64,000 bases of DNA from Zonotrichia leucophrys gambelii (Eukaryota > Chordata > Aves > Passeriformes > Passerellidae). The translations under genes were made by a program, and so were the position numbers. Each line of letters starts with the position of its first letter. The first letter of the stretch is position 1. The notes beneath the pieces are model-generated. The model searched no databases and had not been told where the DNA came from. It saw only the letters and a program-made list of their open reading frames with translations. This document shows, piece after piece, positions 26,146-40,475 of the stretch. Location of the stretch: NCBI RefSeq assembly GCF_028769735.1, contig NC_088170.1:63155085-63219084 (forward strand). The letters are read 5' to 3'.

Positions 26146-28667
26146 TAGAAAATTAATCATACAAAGTTGGATTTATGAGAAATTTTCCCTGTTGGATTAA
26201 TGAGAAGGGCCAAAGATTTAGTGGAAATTACAAGCACAACACTGAACCAGGTAGCCAGGTGTGCTGATTGTTTTGGTTCAAGATAGTTTGGATACCTCAA
26301 GCAGATCCCAGCCATTAGGAGAGGTTGTTACTGGTGATAAACCACACCCCAGACAGAGCAAATGCTCCACTGGCTCCTGCAAAACCTCATTTGAATTTAT
26401 TTAGCTAATCCAGAGCAGCAGCCCTGCATGCTTACCACTTCCACTTAATTCCCATCCACCACTACACATCTGGGCTGACCCAGCACATCTCCACAAGCCG
26501 AAGAAAGCTGTAGATAAACTGGATGTGAAGAGCAGTGAAATCAGTGTCTATCACTGAAGTTTTGGGTGATACATCAATTTACACTGAGTTGCAATGTAAA
26601 CTCCAATGGATTTGGAATTTGAATGCCAAATTACAAATTTGGAATTGGAATTACACTGAGCAGCAAAGAAAATGAGTCTATTAAAACCAGATACTGGAAA
26701 ACCAGGTATTTGGCATAAGCAGAGAAAGTGTAAGTAGAAACTTATGCACGTGTGGCATATAAAACAATGAAAACTTTAATTCCTGGATTATTCAGTATCT
26801 CAAAATGAAAAGCTACGCTTTCATAGAGGAGAAAATTTTGCTGCTGTTGAAATATTTGCTTCATGAATATGTGTGTAGTCACTCCGGAAAAAAAGATGTT
26901 TGAAGTGTGATGATTGAAATGCCAGGTGTAGGCTAGACTCATTTTACATAATAGCATTCATTAAGGAATAAAACTATCATCATTGTCATGATCAGGCCTA
27001 ATTCCTCCTCTTCTGCTGTGAACTTTACATTGATTTATCACACAGAAGTTGTGAAACTCTGTTTGTACCAATACTTAATACAATTTGCCTCAGACTCTTC
27101 CGATTTCTCTTCAGAAACAGTACAGAAATGGCCAGGTGTGGACAAAATTTGCTCAGGCATTATTATTTCTCACTTGCCCAAATATCTGTTTACAATCAAT
27201 CACTTCACGGTGTACAAGTTGAGACAAGACATACTCTTATTGAAACAACTGCTTCTGCAAACCAGGTTTTGCAGTCATCAAGACAAACTCCAAATATTGA
27301 TGCTTTCTGCTCTGATGATCCTACTTTTGGATGGCTGTGCTGGAGACTGCAGGAATTCAAATTACTGCTGTAATAATTCACCTATAACAAACTGAATAGG
27401 CTGAGTAGGAGAAAAGTAAATTGAATACACTTTTTTTAACTGTAAACATGATGTTCTCTCTGAATATATTCAGCTACTGACCACTGCAGGTGAATAACAA
27501 GAATTCCTGCTGGTGAAAGGCATATGTTATTGAAATCTAGGGTGAAAAAAATATTGTTCAACAAGATGTGGACATATGTGTTTTTTTGGATCTGTGAGAA
27601 TGATAAACTGTCTAACTGATCCATAGTGAAGTAGAAAACTCTATCCTTTCCTTAATTAATTGTCCAGTAAACTGCCTATACTCCATGGATCTACTCTCTA
27701 GCAAGCTGAAGCACCAGGGATCACTGATTCTCAATTACACGTAGTGAGTGCAAGATTTTAGTGCCCTGCAGGCTATTCAAACTGAAGTCTTGTTGCTTAA
27801 GTCACAGACTGGCCTCCAGCATCTTTTTAAAGTCTGAAATTACTGATGGAAGGAGAAAATAGTTAATGGCCAGTACAAAAGTTACTGAGCCAAGAAATGC
27901 TAACCTCCATATTGTAACATTTATCTGTTTTTCAGACAATCCCACAGGATAAGGGAATCTGTCTTTAGAACTTCAAGAGATATTCAAATGACAAGGAAAC
28001 CTTTTTTGAACACTGAGACATGGTATTGAAATATTGTATTTACCTATATAAGTAATACCTATAGCAGAGTTTTACATCTCTTAATATGGTCCTAAAATCA
28101 ATAAGCAATTTATAAAGCTACTTAGAAGAACAGGAAAACAGCTATGATGCTTTATAAGAAGAAACAAATTCAAAATACAATATACAACAGAAAACATAAG
28201 ACAATTACATAGTTAATTAAATCCAAAACATTGCCAGAGCCAAATAATGAATAACAAGGAACTCAGGACCTGTGCAATATATATATAGACTTTATCTATG
28301 AAGATAATTCCCATAATGTGAATAGTGAGAATGGTTTCTACAACAATATATCTATATTTATCCTTATTATTTCTTTGAAAAAGAAGAATTATTAACTTAC
28401 AACAAAATGGGTATATTCATTTGAGCAAGGATATAGCTTTTTCAAGACAGTATCTAAAAAGTTCATGCAATCTACTCTGTTGCTGTTCATTGTTATTTTC
28501 CACAGGCCGAGCAATGTATTCACAAGGAGAAAAAAGGCAGAGATACATAAAAGATACAGAGATACACACACAGTCTTTTTCATCTACCGTCCATCTATCT
28601 GGGATCAGATTTAAAAATTTCTGCAGCAATTGATATTGTTTTAAACACTACTACTAACTATAATAAT

Positions 28668-28940
28668 TAGTGACAGGACCCAAGGAAATGGCATGGAGAT
28701 GAGCCAGGGGAGTTTTATGTTGGATATCCAAAAAATGTTTTTTCCCCAGAGGATGGCTGGATATTGGAAGAGCATCCCCAGAGAAATGGCCACATCACCA
28801 AGCCTGACAGAGTTCAAGAAGTGTTTGGACAATGGTCTCAGGCACAGGGTGTGATTCTGGACATGTTCTGTGCAGGGCCAGGAGCTTAATGATCCTTATG
28901 GGGCCCTTCCAAATCAGGATGGAATATGATGATATTCAAG
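28668..28940 (+). mobile_element. CR1 LINE 3' end, 5'-truncated
   Basis: This matches the CR1 3' terminal region closely in order: GTGACAGGACCCAAGGAAATG, CAGGGGAGTTTTATGTTGGAT, CAGAGGATGG, CACCAAGCCTGACAGAGTTC, AAGAAGTGTTTGGACAA, and GGGCCAGGAGCTTAATGATC followed by GGGCCCTTCC. The usual terminal ATTCTATG repeats are reduced to GGAATATGATGATATTC. The 5' truncation is typical of CR1 insertions. It lies in SEMA3E intron 1, antisense to the gene. Confidence 0.88.
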
Positions 28941-31900
28941 TAAAGAGAAGCCCATATCTCCTTTACAAATGTAAGGCAGCTTAAAAAAGGAAAAAAAAGA
29001 CATTTTTAAAACTTCTATTAATCATAACAAGTGAGAACTTGGCATTTAAACTTGTTATGGTGTAAACCATAATATAAATTAATGCAACATAATTCCTCAG
29101 TTCAAATCTGTTCTCAATGTGCTCATGTAAGTCAGCCTGAGATCACCAACTATAGATGTCAAAAGGCTGAATTGAATTCCATTCCAACAGTTCCAAACAG
29201 TCAATTTGTCCTAAAATTGCCTACCCGAACTGTATTGGCAAGTACAGAACTAGCAATGTTACAAAATCAGAGTTCTTGCCCTTCTTTAAGATGGAGTGAA
29301 TGTACAAAAAAAATCATATCTGAGGGATTTTTTTGTAATTCTCTATCTTCCTTAAGAATATAGTTACATTTCCATTTCTGATCCTAGTTATAAATACAGG
29401 GATAAAAACAAGGCACGAGGGAAATAGCAGAGATATTTAGATAAACTATCTAAATATTTAATATCCTAGAACACTGCTGTTCTTTGTTTTGGTTTTCATT
29501 TCAACAAAGTTATCGTTTTGGAGTATGGCTTATGTGAATCTTTGCTAACAACTGGTTTTAAAATAAGTCAGTCCCTTTCCACATTTTATTCATGGAGCCT
29601 GGTTGTGATTTTCCCAAAATGTAGGTAAGGAAAAGAGAGGCTACAACTTCTAATGCCAAAACATTTGGAAAAAGTAACAAGTTTTCAGACACAAGATCTT
29701 TTCTGCAGGTATCTCAGATGTTACAACTCCCCCTCAGATGCAGGATTGTGATCTCACAGCATGACAATTAGCATTTCAGTTAGATTAAGAGTGTCCTAAC
29801 GAGGAAAATACCCCAACTGTTCTACTGATTGAAATCTGGAAGAATAGGAAGACCACCCATTTATTCAGTGGATATATGTCTGTAACTGCAACAGAGGACA
29901 GCATTTAAAAATGCAGCATACACAGGTCAAGAGTAGGAAGATTACTAGTTTAGACAGAACTTTAAATTTCTGCTCTCTTTCTACTGTGTTGACATGACCT
30001 GTAAATAATAAGAACACTGCAGATTATCACAACAACCTGTGAATAACGTGTCCATCATCATTCTGGTTGCAGCATGTGGGTGATGGCAGTAAGGGCAGCC
30101 CTAATGAGGCAATATTATAAATCATGCCAGAGGAAGTGTGTCACAGCCTTACCCAATTTCAGCACATTAATCTGCACCATCCTGAAGCCAACTCCTGTGG
30201 TTTTTTAAAGGTGATTTCCCTGGTTTGCAGTTTTTTTTAGGGGGGTGGAGAAGAAACATGATGGAATAATTTTCTCCTTTTCCTTTCATCCTTTCCCACT
30301 GAAATTTTTCAGAGGGTGCTCACAGAATATTCCTTTTCTCCTATAAGTCCAGCAATAGTCCTAAGAGCCAATCACTACAGGAACAGTTCAAATGGACTGA
30401 AGAATCATAAACAACCAAAAACTGAGAGTGAATGCATATAAATCTGGAAAAATTACTTAATCATACTATTTTATGAATTAAAATGGAATATTCTACACAA
30501 ATATGATTAATAACCACCAGAGCCTAAAAGCAACTTAAGTTCATAAACACCAGCATATTTCTAACACCTCCAAGACAGTTAATTGTGAACAGAAAGAAAG
30601 AGGTAACATTTGAAAGGGTCACACTTCATGCTTCTTCTGCTTCTTCACTATTGTTAATGTGGGCTTCTCCTAGGTTCTCATTCACACAAGAAACCTTAGG
30701 CTAAGTTCAGGAGAACTACAAATGAAGTGAAAGCCCAGTTTGGGCTGTGGTATGTGAGCTGATTCTGCCCTGATTTTGCAGTGAGGATGCAGTGAAAACA
30801 AAACTAATTCAGCTTCCAAACTCACAAGCTGCCTCAAAATTTGGAAAAGATCACAGGAGACTCAGCCAGCTGAAGCACTAAAACGTCAGAGGGTTTGTTC
30901 ACAGAAGTCCCAAACACATGTTCTGAGGATATGCTGAACTTGAACTTCCTCATGTGATATATAGCTCAAATCTTGGTAAAGATTAGCCTTAATGCATACA
31001 ATAATGTATATGAATGGGATGTATATTTAAACAGGAAGGTCTTGTCCTTTCTGTTTCCCTTTTTCTATAGAATATTTTTCTAGAACTATTTGATCAACAT
31101 CTGAGAGACAAGTGAAACTTAAAATTCCATAGAATACAATGCATTATTCATTAGATATTTCTGGATTCATTATGCACTGATTTTAACAACTCAGAACAAA
31201 TTCCACATATTCTTATAGCATCAGTCATCATTAAAAAATCTTTTACCAAGGGAATCTATGTTTTTAACACACACAACAAACACGAAAGAATATTCAATTT
31301 GGAAATGCTCAGCTTAGGAAAACAAAAACACCACTTATTCAGTAGTCATGAATGATCTATTGTTCTGTAAAGTTATGTCCCTCTTTTTCCAGATTATCCA
31401 AGAACAGAAGAAAGTTTCATCTGTTATTAAACTCTGGATAGCCTGAACAGTACATCAGAAATATAGTCTAGTGACTTAGCCATATACAATTCACCCAAGA
31501 ATTTATTACAGATTGAGACATTTTTATTAAGTCAAAAGTTGAATGATTTCAACTATGAATTCAGTCGTTGGTTGTCCATGTCTCAGAGTTAACACAGAAC
31601 TTATTGCTACTAAAATTCTTTAAACTTTTTCCAAGTTGAAGTGGAAATCTAAAGGCGCAAATAAAAAAGTGCATCTCTGAAAAAGGTTGACAGCTTTGGA
31701 AACCAAAAGTTGCACACACAGTTCCACTGCCAGCAAACATGTTGTATTCTCAAATTAAATGTTTTAAATAATAGACAATTTTCCAGAAAATTTGTAGAGT
31801 TTTCTCCTTATCCAATTAGGTTAACAGAATTACAACTGCTGCTGCTCTGAAATGCACACCAGCCAGAGTTTTTGATGTCTTCTGCAGTTGAATGACAATT

Positions 31901-32364
31901 TGATGTCTCTGTTCTCATTGCCATTGTGAATTCTTATTGAAATCCAGCTCCACAAAATTAAAAGTAACCTTAAAACAAGTATGGGGTTTAAGTGGACTAC
32001 AAGGAGTTAATGATATTCCAGACATCAGTACAAGTTACAGAACTCAACACAGTTTCCAACTTATTATAATAACCTGAGCACCACAGAAAATGTTGTAAAT
32101 AAAAAAGTGTCAAAGAAAGGCAGTTAAAGCCCATTGCCAGTCCTTGTTAAATTATAGTGTAAGCACCAGAAAGCAGCATGAGAAAAACTGGAAATAAAGG
32201 AATGTTGATTTTGATACCAAACCTGGATGTCAGTTTATTATGGTTTTTTGGATATAATAGAAGGACAGGAAAAGAAAATAATAAACAGGTATCTGACCAT
32301 TTTACATCAAGAAGAACATGTAGTCTGCCTCTAGTTTCTGCTATTCTACAGGACTTCTTAGAGA

Positions 32365-32410
32365 AAAGGAAACAAACAAACAAAAAAACAAAAACAAAAA
32401 GAGGGGGAAA
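32365..32410. repeat. (AAAC)n-type A-rich simple repeat
   Basis: Units of AAAC/AAAAAC, running into GAGGGGGAAA. It lies about 155 bases left of the minus-strand CR1 tail and is not part of it. Confidence 0.85.
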
Positions 32411-32565
32411 GCAACCTTAAAACCTGCATCCAAATTGTTTATCAAAAGACAGAAAACATCCGTTCTCTCCTACAGAAAATACGTTCTTTCCTGAATGGAA
32501 TTAGGATCAGATTGACAAGGTTGAAAGAAACCGTGGCCCTGTGTCTTTTCAAACATCACAAAACA

Positions 32566-32785
32566 CAGAATCACAGAACCATTTAGGTTGGAAAAGGCCC
32601 CTGAGATCCTTGAGTCCAACCACAAACCCAGCACTGCCAACTCACCCCTAAATCTAAACACTCCATCTACACATTTCCCCAGGCAGCCTAATTCAATGCT
32701 TGACAACCCTTTCCATGTAGAACCTTTTCCTAATAGCCAACATAAACCTCCCCTGGCACAACTAAATCCTATACCTTGGGCTGAA
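32566..32785 (-). mobile_element. CR1 LINE 3' end, 5'-truncated, minus strand
   Basis: Read on the plus strand, the reverse complement of a CR1 tail is clear. It begins with the terminal repeat remnant CAGAATCACAGAACC, then ATTTAGGTTGGAAAAGG, GAGTCCAACC, CCCAGGCAGCC, AATGCTTGACAACCCTTTCC, CCTAATAGCCAACATAAACC and TCCCCTGGCACAACT. Similarity ends near 32785, the element's 5' truncation. It is a different CR1 3' end type from the copy at 28668-28940 and is inserted in the same direction as SEMA3E. Confidence 0.9.
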
Positions 32786-35700
32786 AATTTAACTGCTGCT
32801 TTCTGTATTTTCAGTAGTTTTTTCAACTTTAAAAAAACCCAAACCAACGGGCAATACAAAACCTCCTCTTTTTGTAAAAATCTTTAAGCATTTCTTCATC
32901 CAGAGCTCCCAAAATTGAGAAAGAGGCATACACCACAAAAGAATGGGTGGAAATACTTCCAGGGAGTACAAACAAGAACCTATATCTAATGCAACTGTTG
33001 AAAAAAAGTACATGTATTCTAAAATATGAGAAGTGCATTTATTTCTCAAATTAATGTAGAGTACACAGAGAGAGGCATAAAGATATGGCACTACTTCTAC
33101 TGGAGAGAATGTTAAAGGCATGGTCTTGGCCAAGATTAGTGATGATACAGAAAAGAGTAATATTACATTAAAACATGTCTTAGACATCTCTTTTGTTAAT
33201 TATCTGGCATAATAAAGAAAACATCTAAAGAAATTTTATTTTGCATGTTAAATGATTCCTTCTTGGAATGGCTTGTTTTGGAACATATAAAAGGAAGTTT
33301 TAATCAAAAATAAAAAAAATTATACTTGAGATATTCAGTAACAGTGATCAAACCAGAATTAAATTTAGTTCTCTTAGAGCAGCAATAATATAAAATAACA
33401 AACTAAAAAAAATTAACCTAAGATATGACATTTCAGAAGACTGTTAAAACCAAAACAAAAATTAAACTTACAACAAAAATAACTGAACCCATATAATATG
33501 AACTTAAATCCTTGTATTACTAGCTGGAAGCTGCATAAACACATGATACTAATCACAACTATTTCTGGACCTTGAAGAATCAGGAAAACGAATTTTAAAA
33601 ACTCCACTAGCAAAGCAAAAAATTCTTGGACTCTTTTTTTTGCATTAAGCAGAAACCTTTCCAAAATAAACAAATAGCCCATTGAGGCCAACAGAGGAGA
33701 ATCAGCCATGAACATGAACTGAGGGGGATTTGATACTTGACCAAGTTATGATGAGGTAAAAGTTAGCATGAATGCCTCCGAATCAAGAAATTTTAGCTTC
33801 AAATTACCAACAATGCTGTGAAGTTAGTTTAATTTATATTTTCAGCAGGCTGTATATGTGCACTTAGATGCCTCATGATTTGTTAAACCACTGGAACTCT
33901 TCTCTGCCTATGTGAATTGCAAAGTTAACATCAAATCTGAAGAATTTGTAGACAAACATCAAACCAGGGAAGTTGTCTACAGAAGGATCCATGTCACCAA
34001 TGCTACTTTAGAATAAATGAGCAACTGAACATTTGTTTTCTTCTTCATCACAATAATTTAATAAAATAACTTTTCAAGACATAGTTGTTTCAAGTAAAGA
34101 TGACAAACCTCTGTCCTAGAGAAAAAGCATCATTGAAAGTCACAGATAATGTGCTAAGTTTTTAGTACTTATTCACATTCATCCAAAAAAAAAAGGAATT
34201 TTGCCATCTCGGGATCTCTTATAATGGCAGATGAGATTTTCCAGAAAAGCATGTAATATTTCCAGAAATAAGTGCAAAGCTCTTTCAATTTACTGTCCAT
34301 TTTTTTTCTATATTTGAAACATTGAAAAGAGATTGTTTCAAAGAATTTTATGCAATGCTGAGCACTATAATTTTCAAAAACTATGACTTATTCTTAAGAA
34401 CATCTCATTTCAAAACCTTGGACTTCAAAGAAAAATGATGTATCTCAATTTATTAAATTGGCAGTCATCACTAAATCAGTTCATATGAAATCTGTGAACA
34501 AAACTAAGCATTATTGTGGAGTCTAAAATTGAAAGACAACAGCCATTTACTTTTTCAAAGCCTTGCTACTGTTTCTGACAACTGAGATAGGCCAAGGCTC
34601 GTTTTAACATTCCTAAACTATCTGCAAAATTGAAGTTAATTAACAGTATCTAGATAAACATTACAAAAGAACAAATGGCAGCAGCTCAAGGAAAAATTTG
34701 GTTTCATCAGCACACTAGAATTTTTGGAATGCATTTACAGCACAATCAATACAAGGAAAAAGGTTAATTTATCTCACTAAGTATCTCAAAGCACTTTAAA
34801 TAAAATGCTTCACCTAAAAACTTTAGAGTTTACAGATAAAAAAACCCTGCTTGTTAGCAAAGCATATAACAATTTATTACTAGTTTATCAGTCTGAGCTG
34901 AGAATGACACCATCTAAGATAATACAAAGTAAATACGGAATACCTTTTTGCTATTACTCCTAAAGCAGAATGTGCTCAGATACCCATAGATTGTTATTTT
35001 TTAGCTTGCTTGTTTAATGCACTTTTCAACTGCCAGCCTGATTCTTCTTTTCATGAAATTTTCATGTTAGCAAGTCTTTTGGGAAAAGATTTCCCGTGCT
35101 GATATAGTGGGTTTGATTTAGGTTAAATGAAGCCCTATCTCACTACCTCAGTTACAGGGTCTTCTCTAAACATCCAGTGCAAATGTTTATCTAGTGAGGA
35201 CTCTCATCTTTCAGTCATATAGAATTTATGTGGTCATTTTTTCCAAATGTTCTTTTTGTTTAGCATTATATTGATCTGGGACACCTCCATCATTCCTTGG
35301 CTCCTGGCTTTAATATTCTCCAGAATTCTGTGCTCCAGAAATCTCCACATGTATGCACATCCCCAAGACTCCCCTGGGAATAAAAGCATGTCAAAATCCT
35401 AGAGGAAAGTGCCAGGATAATAACTCTAACCCATTTGAAAGCAAGGAGTAGAACAGAAAACAGCTTCCAAGTACTCATTTATTCCACTGTCTTCAATTCA
35501 CTGCCAAAAAACTTCAAAACAAATCCCCATGTTTCTATTAATTTTAATTCTCCTAATCCTTAAGAATACAGATTTAGTGCCTTTAATTCATTAAAAAAGA
35601 AAATACCTTCAGGGCAAATCATTATTATATATCATGTACATTTCACAGGAATAGCTACCTGCAACACAGGAGACTGAAATTTCCATAGGAACTATTGGAA

Positions 35701-38700
35701 AAGATAGTTATGTTGCCACTGAAATGTCAGTAGTTATCTGACTTCTCTACACTATTATCAGTTTGGAAGGACCAAAAGAGAGGAATCATTTATCCCAGTA
35801 AAAATTATTTTATTGCCTTTTGATCTAATTTCCCTAGAAAATCAGGTGTTCTGGAGCACTTTACTAATTGGTGACACAATCCTTGTTCTCTATGACACAA
35901 GAGATCCCACTGACCAATTTTAAATTTTGTGGGAAAAGAGTGAGAACAAAATCATTAGATAACTAATACAATTAGCAGGCCAATTAACTGTCAAGTAGCA
36001 CATGCAAACTAACTGGTCAAGAAGCCCATGCAGAAACAATCATACCTCTGCTGGTTTTGGCCCACCTAGAGAGCCAAATAAGTGTTTAATGAATAAAAAG
36101 GGTTGAAGAAATACTGCAGAAAGTTCCATGGGAGGGATATGGTTGCTATAAGGGAGACCTCAGTGCCTGGGATGCCCTTATATCTGCAGTAGGAAAATAT
36201 TAGGGATGAGGAAAAGTGAGTATGACTTTGGAAGAATTAAGTGATTTAATCAAAAGTGAAGATATATAAAAAGCTAATAATAAAGAAAATAATGTCTCCG
36301 TGTACTTCAGTAGAGGAAAGAACAGAAAAAAACCCAAGGCACATGTGATATAAGGATAAGGGAGTATAGAATACATCCTTCATTTTCCAAGTTTATCTTC
36401 TTTAATGATAGCCTGCTACTGAGGCATGTTCATATTCCTTATTGCCAGTGTCACACTGCTCAAAGCTATTTCAGTCTCATGAGATAAAACAATAGGTAGT
36501 TAGAAGGAAGTTTTAGTCTCCATGTAGGTTGTATAATTCTACTGGGAAGCAAATTATGAGGTTTAGCAAGATTTAAATATATCACAAGAGTTTGCTGAAA
36601 GTTTTCCATAAAAATTCAAATGAATCCAGATTTCTCAAATCTAATTGGTGATCATATATTATTGGTGATTGAATAAACCCAACAAAAAAACTCTCGGTGA
36701 AATAAAAGGCCTTGACTTTCCAAAAAATAAATATCTTAATTATAAAAATATTTGGTTTAAAGACAAGTTTCATAGGTACTATAACTTCTATAAGCATCAT
36801 ATCAGATCTCTGGATTTCACCATCCAAGATAGACACCAACCATCAGTTGTGAGGTCTTTAATTGGGTTCATCTTCTATATTTTCAGCAGGTGGGAGGTCT
36901 TTCTAAGGACTGAAAATCAGTATCTGTTTAGGTTAGGAACTGATGGGTTAAAAGCAAGTCTTGTCCAATCAACAGCATTAAGATCCAGAAGACTTTAAAA
37001 TCCATAATTTTATTTCTTTTTAAATTATTACCTCCACACTCTAGTGCTCTCCAGTGCATTTTGTAAAGTCTGTGAACAATTCTGTAGTGAGTAAGCAGCA
37101 TCAGCATTGTTACAACTCCTGTGAAACCAACTGCAGGACCCGAGATGCCAACAGAAACCTCTTCTCTCCCTGTGCTACTGTGATGTGTTTGCAACAATAA
37201 TTATTGTGCTTAGGTGGATGCTGTAACAGCTAACCTCTGCAATCAAAATTAAAATGCCTGGCAAAAGCTGACCTTGAAGACTGAAGGACCAAACAATTAC
37301 AAAGCAAAACGACTGAGACAAAATTCACACAGAAATCAACACCTGTAGAAACTTATCAGCATGTTGTGAACAGCTGAAGGCAGAGGCCAAACCACTCCAA
37401 CAAGGCTGAAGCCAGGCTGCAGTCCTGCATATAATGTATGACTAATTCAGAAATCTCTGGAGCACCTTTTCATCATAGGTTAGAAACCTACCGGTTAATT
37501 TATAGTATAGACCATTTAAAATCTAAAACATGCTAAGACATGACAAGTTTAACTCTCAGCTTTTCCCCATGGGTGCTGCAACACTCCAAGGCACTGGTAT
37601 CAGATATCAGGAAATGTCAATATCTCTGTTACCTGTCAACAATCCCAAGGTAAGGCATTTCTATGCTGCTATCAAATTCACAGCACACTTTAGGAACTGT
37701 TTCACAAGAATGCACAAACACTAGTTATTATTATTTTCAAATCTCCATGCTGCAATTTTTTTGCTTTGTTTAACTCTTAAATTAGAAGTACAAGGAGTTT
37801 TCAACAGCCCAGGCATCTAATTTTACAGCTCAAGGATTTTAGTGCTATTACACATTAAAGCAGTAAATGTGAAACCACAAAAAAAGAAAAAAAAAAACCA
37901 TTAGCCTGATATTATGAAGTAACTTGTTTCATTTTCTAAGAAAGGGGTTGTTCCATGTCAAGAAAATTACAGAGACCACATATAGCACTTATAAAATTTA
38001 TTCCACAATTCTAAATGACATGTACCCACACATATTACAGTGCTCTAAAAAGCTTGAAAGAATCATCTCCTGCAAATACAATTTTCCTTATGACAAAGGA
38101 GGGCAGTAAGTTGTAATTCTCAAGATTTTCCATAAGTGTTTAACTGGAGAATAAAATAGAAAGTGAAATTTTACACATAAATCAGAATTTTCAAAGTCGC
38201 TTTGTAATGCCTGGGGTATGGACAAAATAGGACAACTTTTGTCATTGATCTTAATGGATCACACTACAGGGATGGCCTCAAAAAATCCATGCCATATATT
38301 TTGATCTTGCAAACAAACCCCAACTTAACTTTCAATCAAAGAAGCAATTTGTATAATTAAAAGTACACACATAAGATCAAATACTTATAGAACCATAGCT
38401 TTAGGATGCAGTCTTTAAAGCCGCTTTTTGTGCAGTGGAAATAACCTAGCTTGTATCTAACCTCCAGCTGATTTTTACTGCTTCTTTGCTGAGGAGTAGC
38501 TGAGCTATGGCAGACAGCTGTGAGTGGCTCACTTATTTCACACAAAAGTACATCAATTTAGTTTAAACTGTTCTGAAAGCTTCTTAACCTAAGCATGCCA
38601 TGCTTAATCTAAATCAGCATATTGTGCATGGAAGCAGGTGCAGAGCACATCAGTCATGACTGTGGGGCAGAGACAATTGTGTCCAGCAGCTCTGGGAGCA

Positions 38701-40456
38701 ACTTACAGAGCTCAAATGACTACACCTCCATCCTCTTCTTCCAGACCATTATTAGGTCAAAGACACACTGCTTAGGAATAATATCTTTACTTATAGTTTA
38801 TCAAGGCAATAGTACTGCAGCTTGCAAACTCTGCACTAAGTCATTCTCAGGCAAAGGGTTTTATCCTTGCATGTGTAACATGCTAGACCTATCATCAGAC
38901 ATTCTTCCCAAATTCATCCTACTTACTTTTATTGAAATGTAAGGGCTCTGGTTTAAGCTGACCACTATTCCCCCTCTAAACTCAAGAGAGGCAGAAATAC
39001 ACCTCCAGGTGAAACAATGACCAAATGGATCACCTCTTTCAGAGAGTATGGTCAGGAGTAAGCAATATGCTGACAACTTTGTAGTCACAAAAGTTTATGG
39101 GAGATTTGCTATTGTAAATAGTAAAATAAGCTCTCTCTTCAACTTTTGTATTAATTATTCTGTTTTTGTAATAAAGGTTTCATGTATTTAGCAGGAGAAT
39201 TTAAGGACAGTATACTGTGTTCAGAGCCATTGCTGGAGAAACACTCTTTACTGCAACTTTGGCTTCTAAACGTGAAGCATTTTATTTACAAAAACTCAAT
39301 TCTTCTAGAAATGAAATAACCACTGCAGAGCTTGAGTGTTAAACCACAGAAGCTGCAGTCACTCAACAAAGAATACTATGGAATCAGTAAAGTGCTTGGG
39401 ACTGTTTACAGCCTGGTTATGAGCTATAATAAGTGCTGAACCTGCTGAATACTTTAACACCTTCTCAGCAGTGTGTTTAGAAATGACTGCTATCCCAGAT
39501 GCTTGTGTAACCTGAAAATATGCAGGGGACATGGCCATGCCTAAGATAAGCAGAGAAGAGAGAATAATGACTTAACTCCATGTAAACAAGGGCACGTAAA
39601 GACAAGACATTTTCTCAGCAACAACATTAATAAGAACAAGATCTCCAAGAGAGCTTATGTCTTTCTGGGCTCCCAGACAGCACATACTTTCAAGCTTTGC
39701 ATCATACCATTCTCAATCAACTAGGATGAAATATTTAATATATAAAGGAATGGGTTTATTTTCCTTTACTCTTGGCTTTTACCACACACCCACAGGAGAG
39801 CACTTAGCTTAATCATAAATAAAGAGTTGCAGGAGCTCATGGAATTGAGCAACACTTGCTAACCTTTAACTTTCTGGATGAAAAATGACCTTCAGCGATG
39901 ACCCCAGTGAATAGTGCTATCTGGAATAGTTCCCTCACATCAAGAAACCTATTATTTTGCTATTATTAAGTTTTAGTAACACTGCTGGGAGAAGCCATCT
40001 GTTAAAAGAGAAACAAGGTACTAACCCTTAGGTATGTGGGGTCTGTTGTTTTCTGCAATCAGTTTAAGGCACTTTTCATTCATTTTGTACCATTTCCTTT
40101 CACCAGTGTCAGGAAGATCAGAATAAGAAAAGACCAAAATCCTTGTGATGTTTATTGCACATCAACAAATAAAAGATATATTTACAGCTGCATTCACCAC
40201 TTTACTAGGCCTATTAAACAAATGTGTTGTAAGAAAGAGCTTATAAAGCAAACTTAGCAACAGTAAAAACCCCATTGTTTGACTCCCCACAGAAGATTCA
40301 ATTGCTTCACAGTATGAAGTCAGGAATCCTTTAGATGAAAATAAACACAGAAGTAGAGAACAGAGACATTAAGGATGTGAAGAGGAGTTAAATCTTCTTT
40401 CACTGAATGCCTATCTTCCAAGCAATGGTCCCTTGGTTTAGAGAATTATTTTTGGG

Positions 40457-40475
40457 AAAAAAAAAAAAAAAAAAA
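40457..40475. repeat. Poly(A) tract
   Basis: Nineteen consecutive A. No retrocopy was recognised beside it. Confidence 0.9.

Noticed and set aside
26988..27395. 135-codon open frame on the plus strand
   Set aside because: Composition looks like translated intron (Leu/Ser/Cys-rich with no domain), and an overlapping frame is also open. No family match recognised.
29580..29690. CCAAAATGTAGGTAAGGAAAAGAGAGGC as a reverse-strand MIR or L2 core
   Set aside because: Resembles the ATTTTACAGATGAGGAAACTGAGG block, but no second block was found beside it.
32789..33187. 132-codon open frame on the minus strand next to the CR1 tail
   Set aside because: It is hydrophobic but matches no CR1 protein or other family, and lies beyond the 5' truncation of the CR1 copy. 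Taken as chance.
38388..38440. ATAGAACCATAGCTTTAGGATG as a CR1 tail on the minus strand
   Set aside because: The similarity is short and the following sequence does not fit any CR1 3' end that I know.
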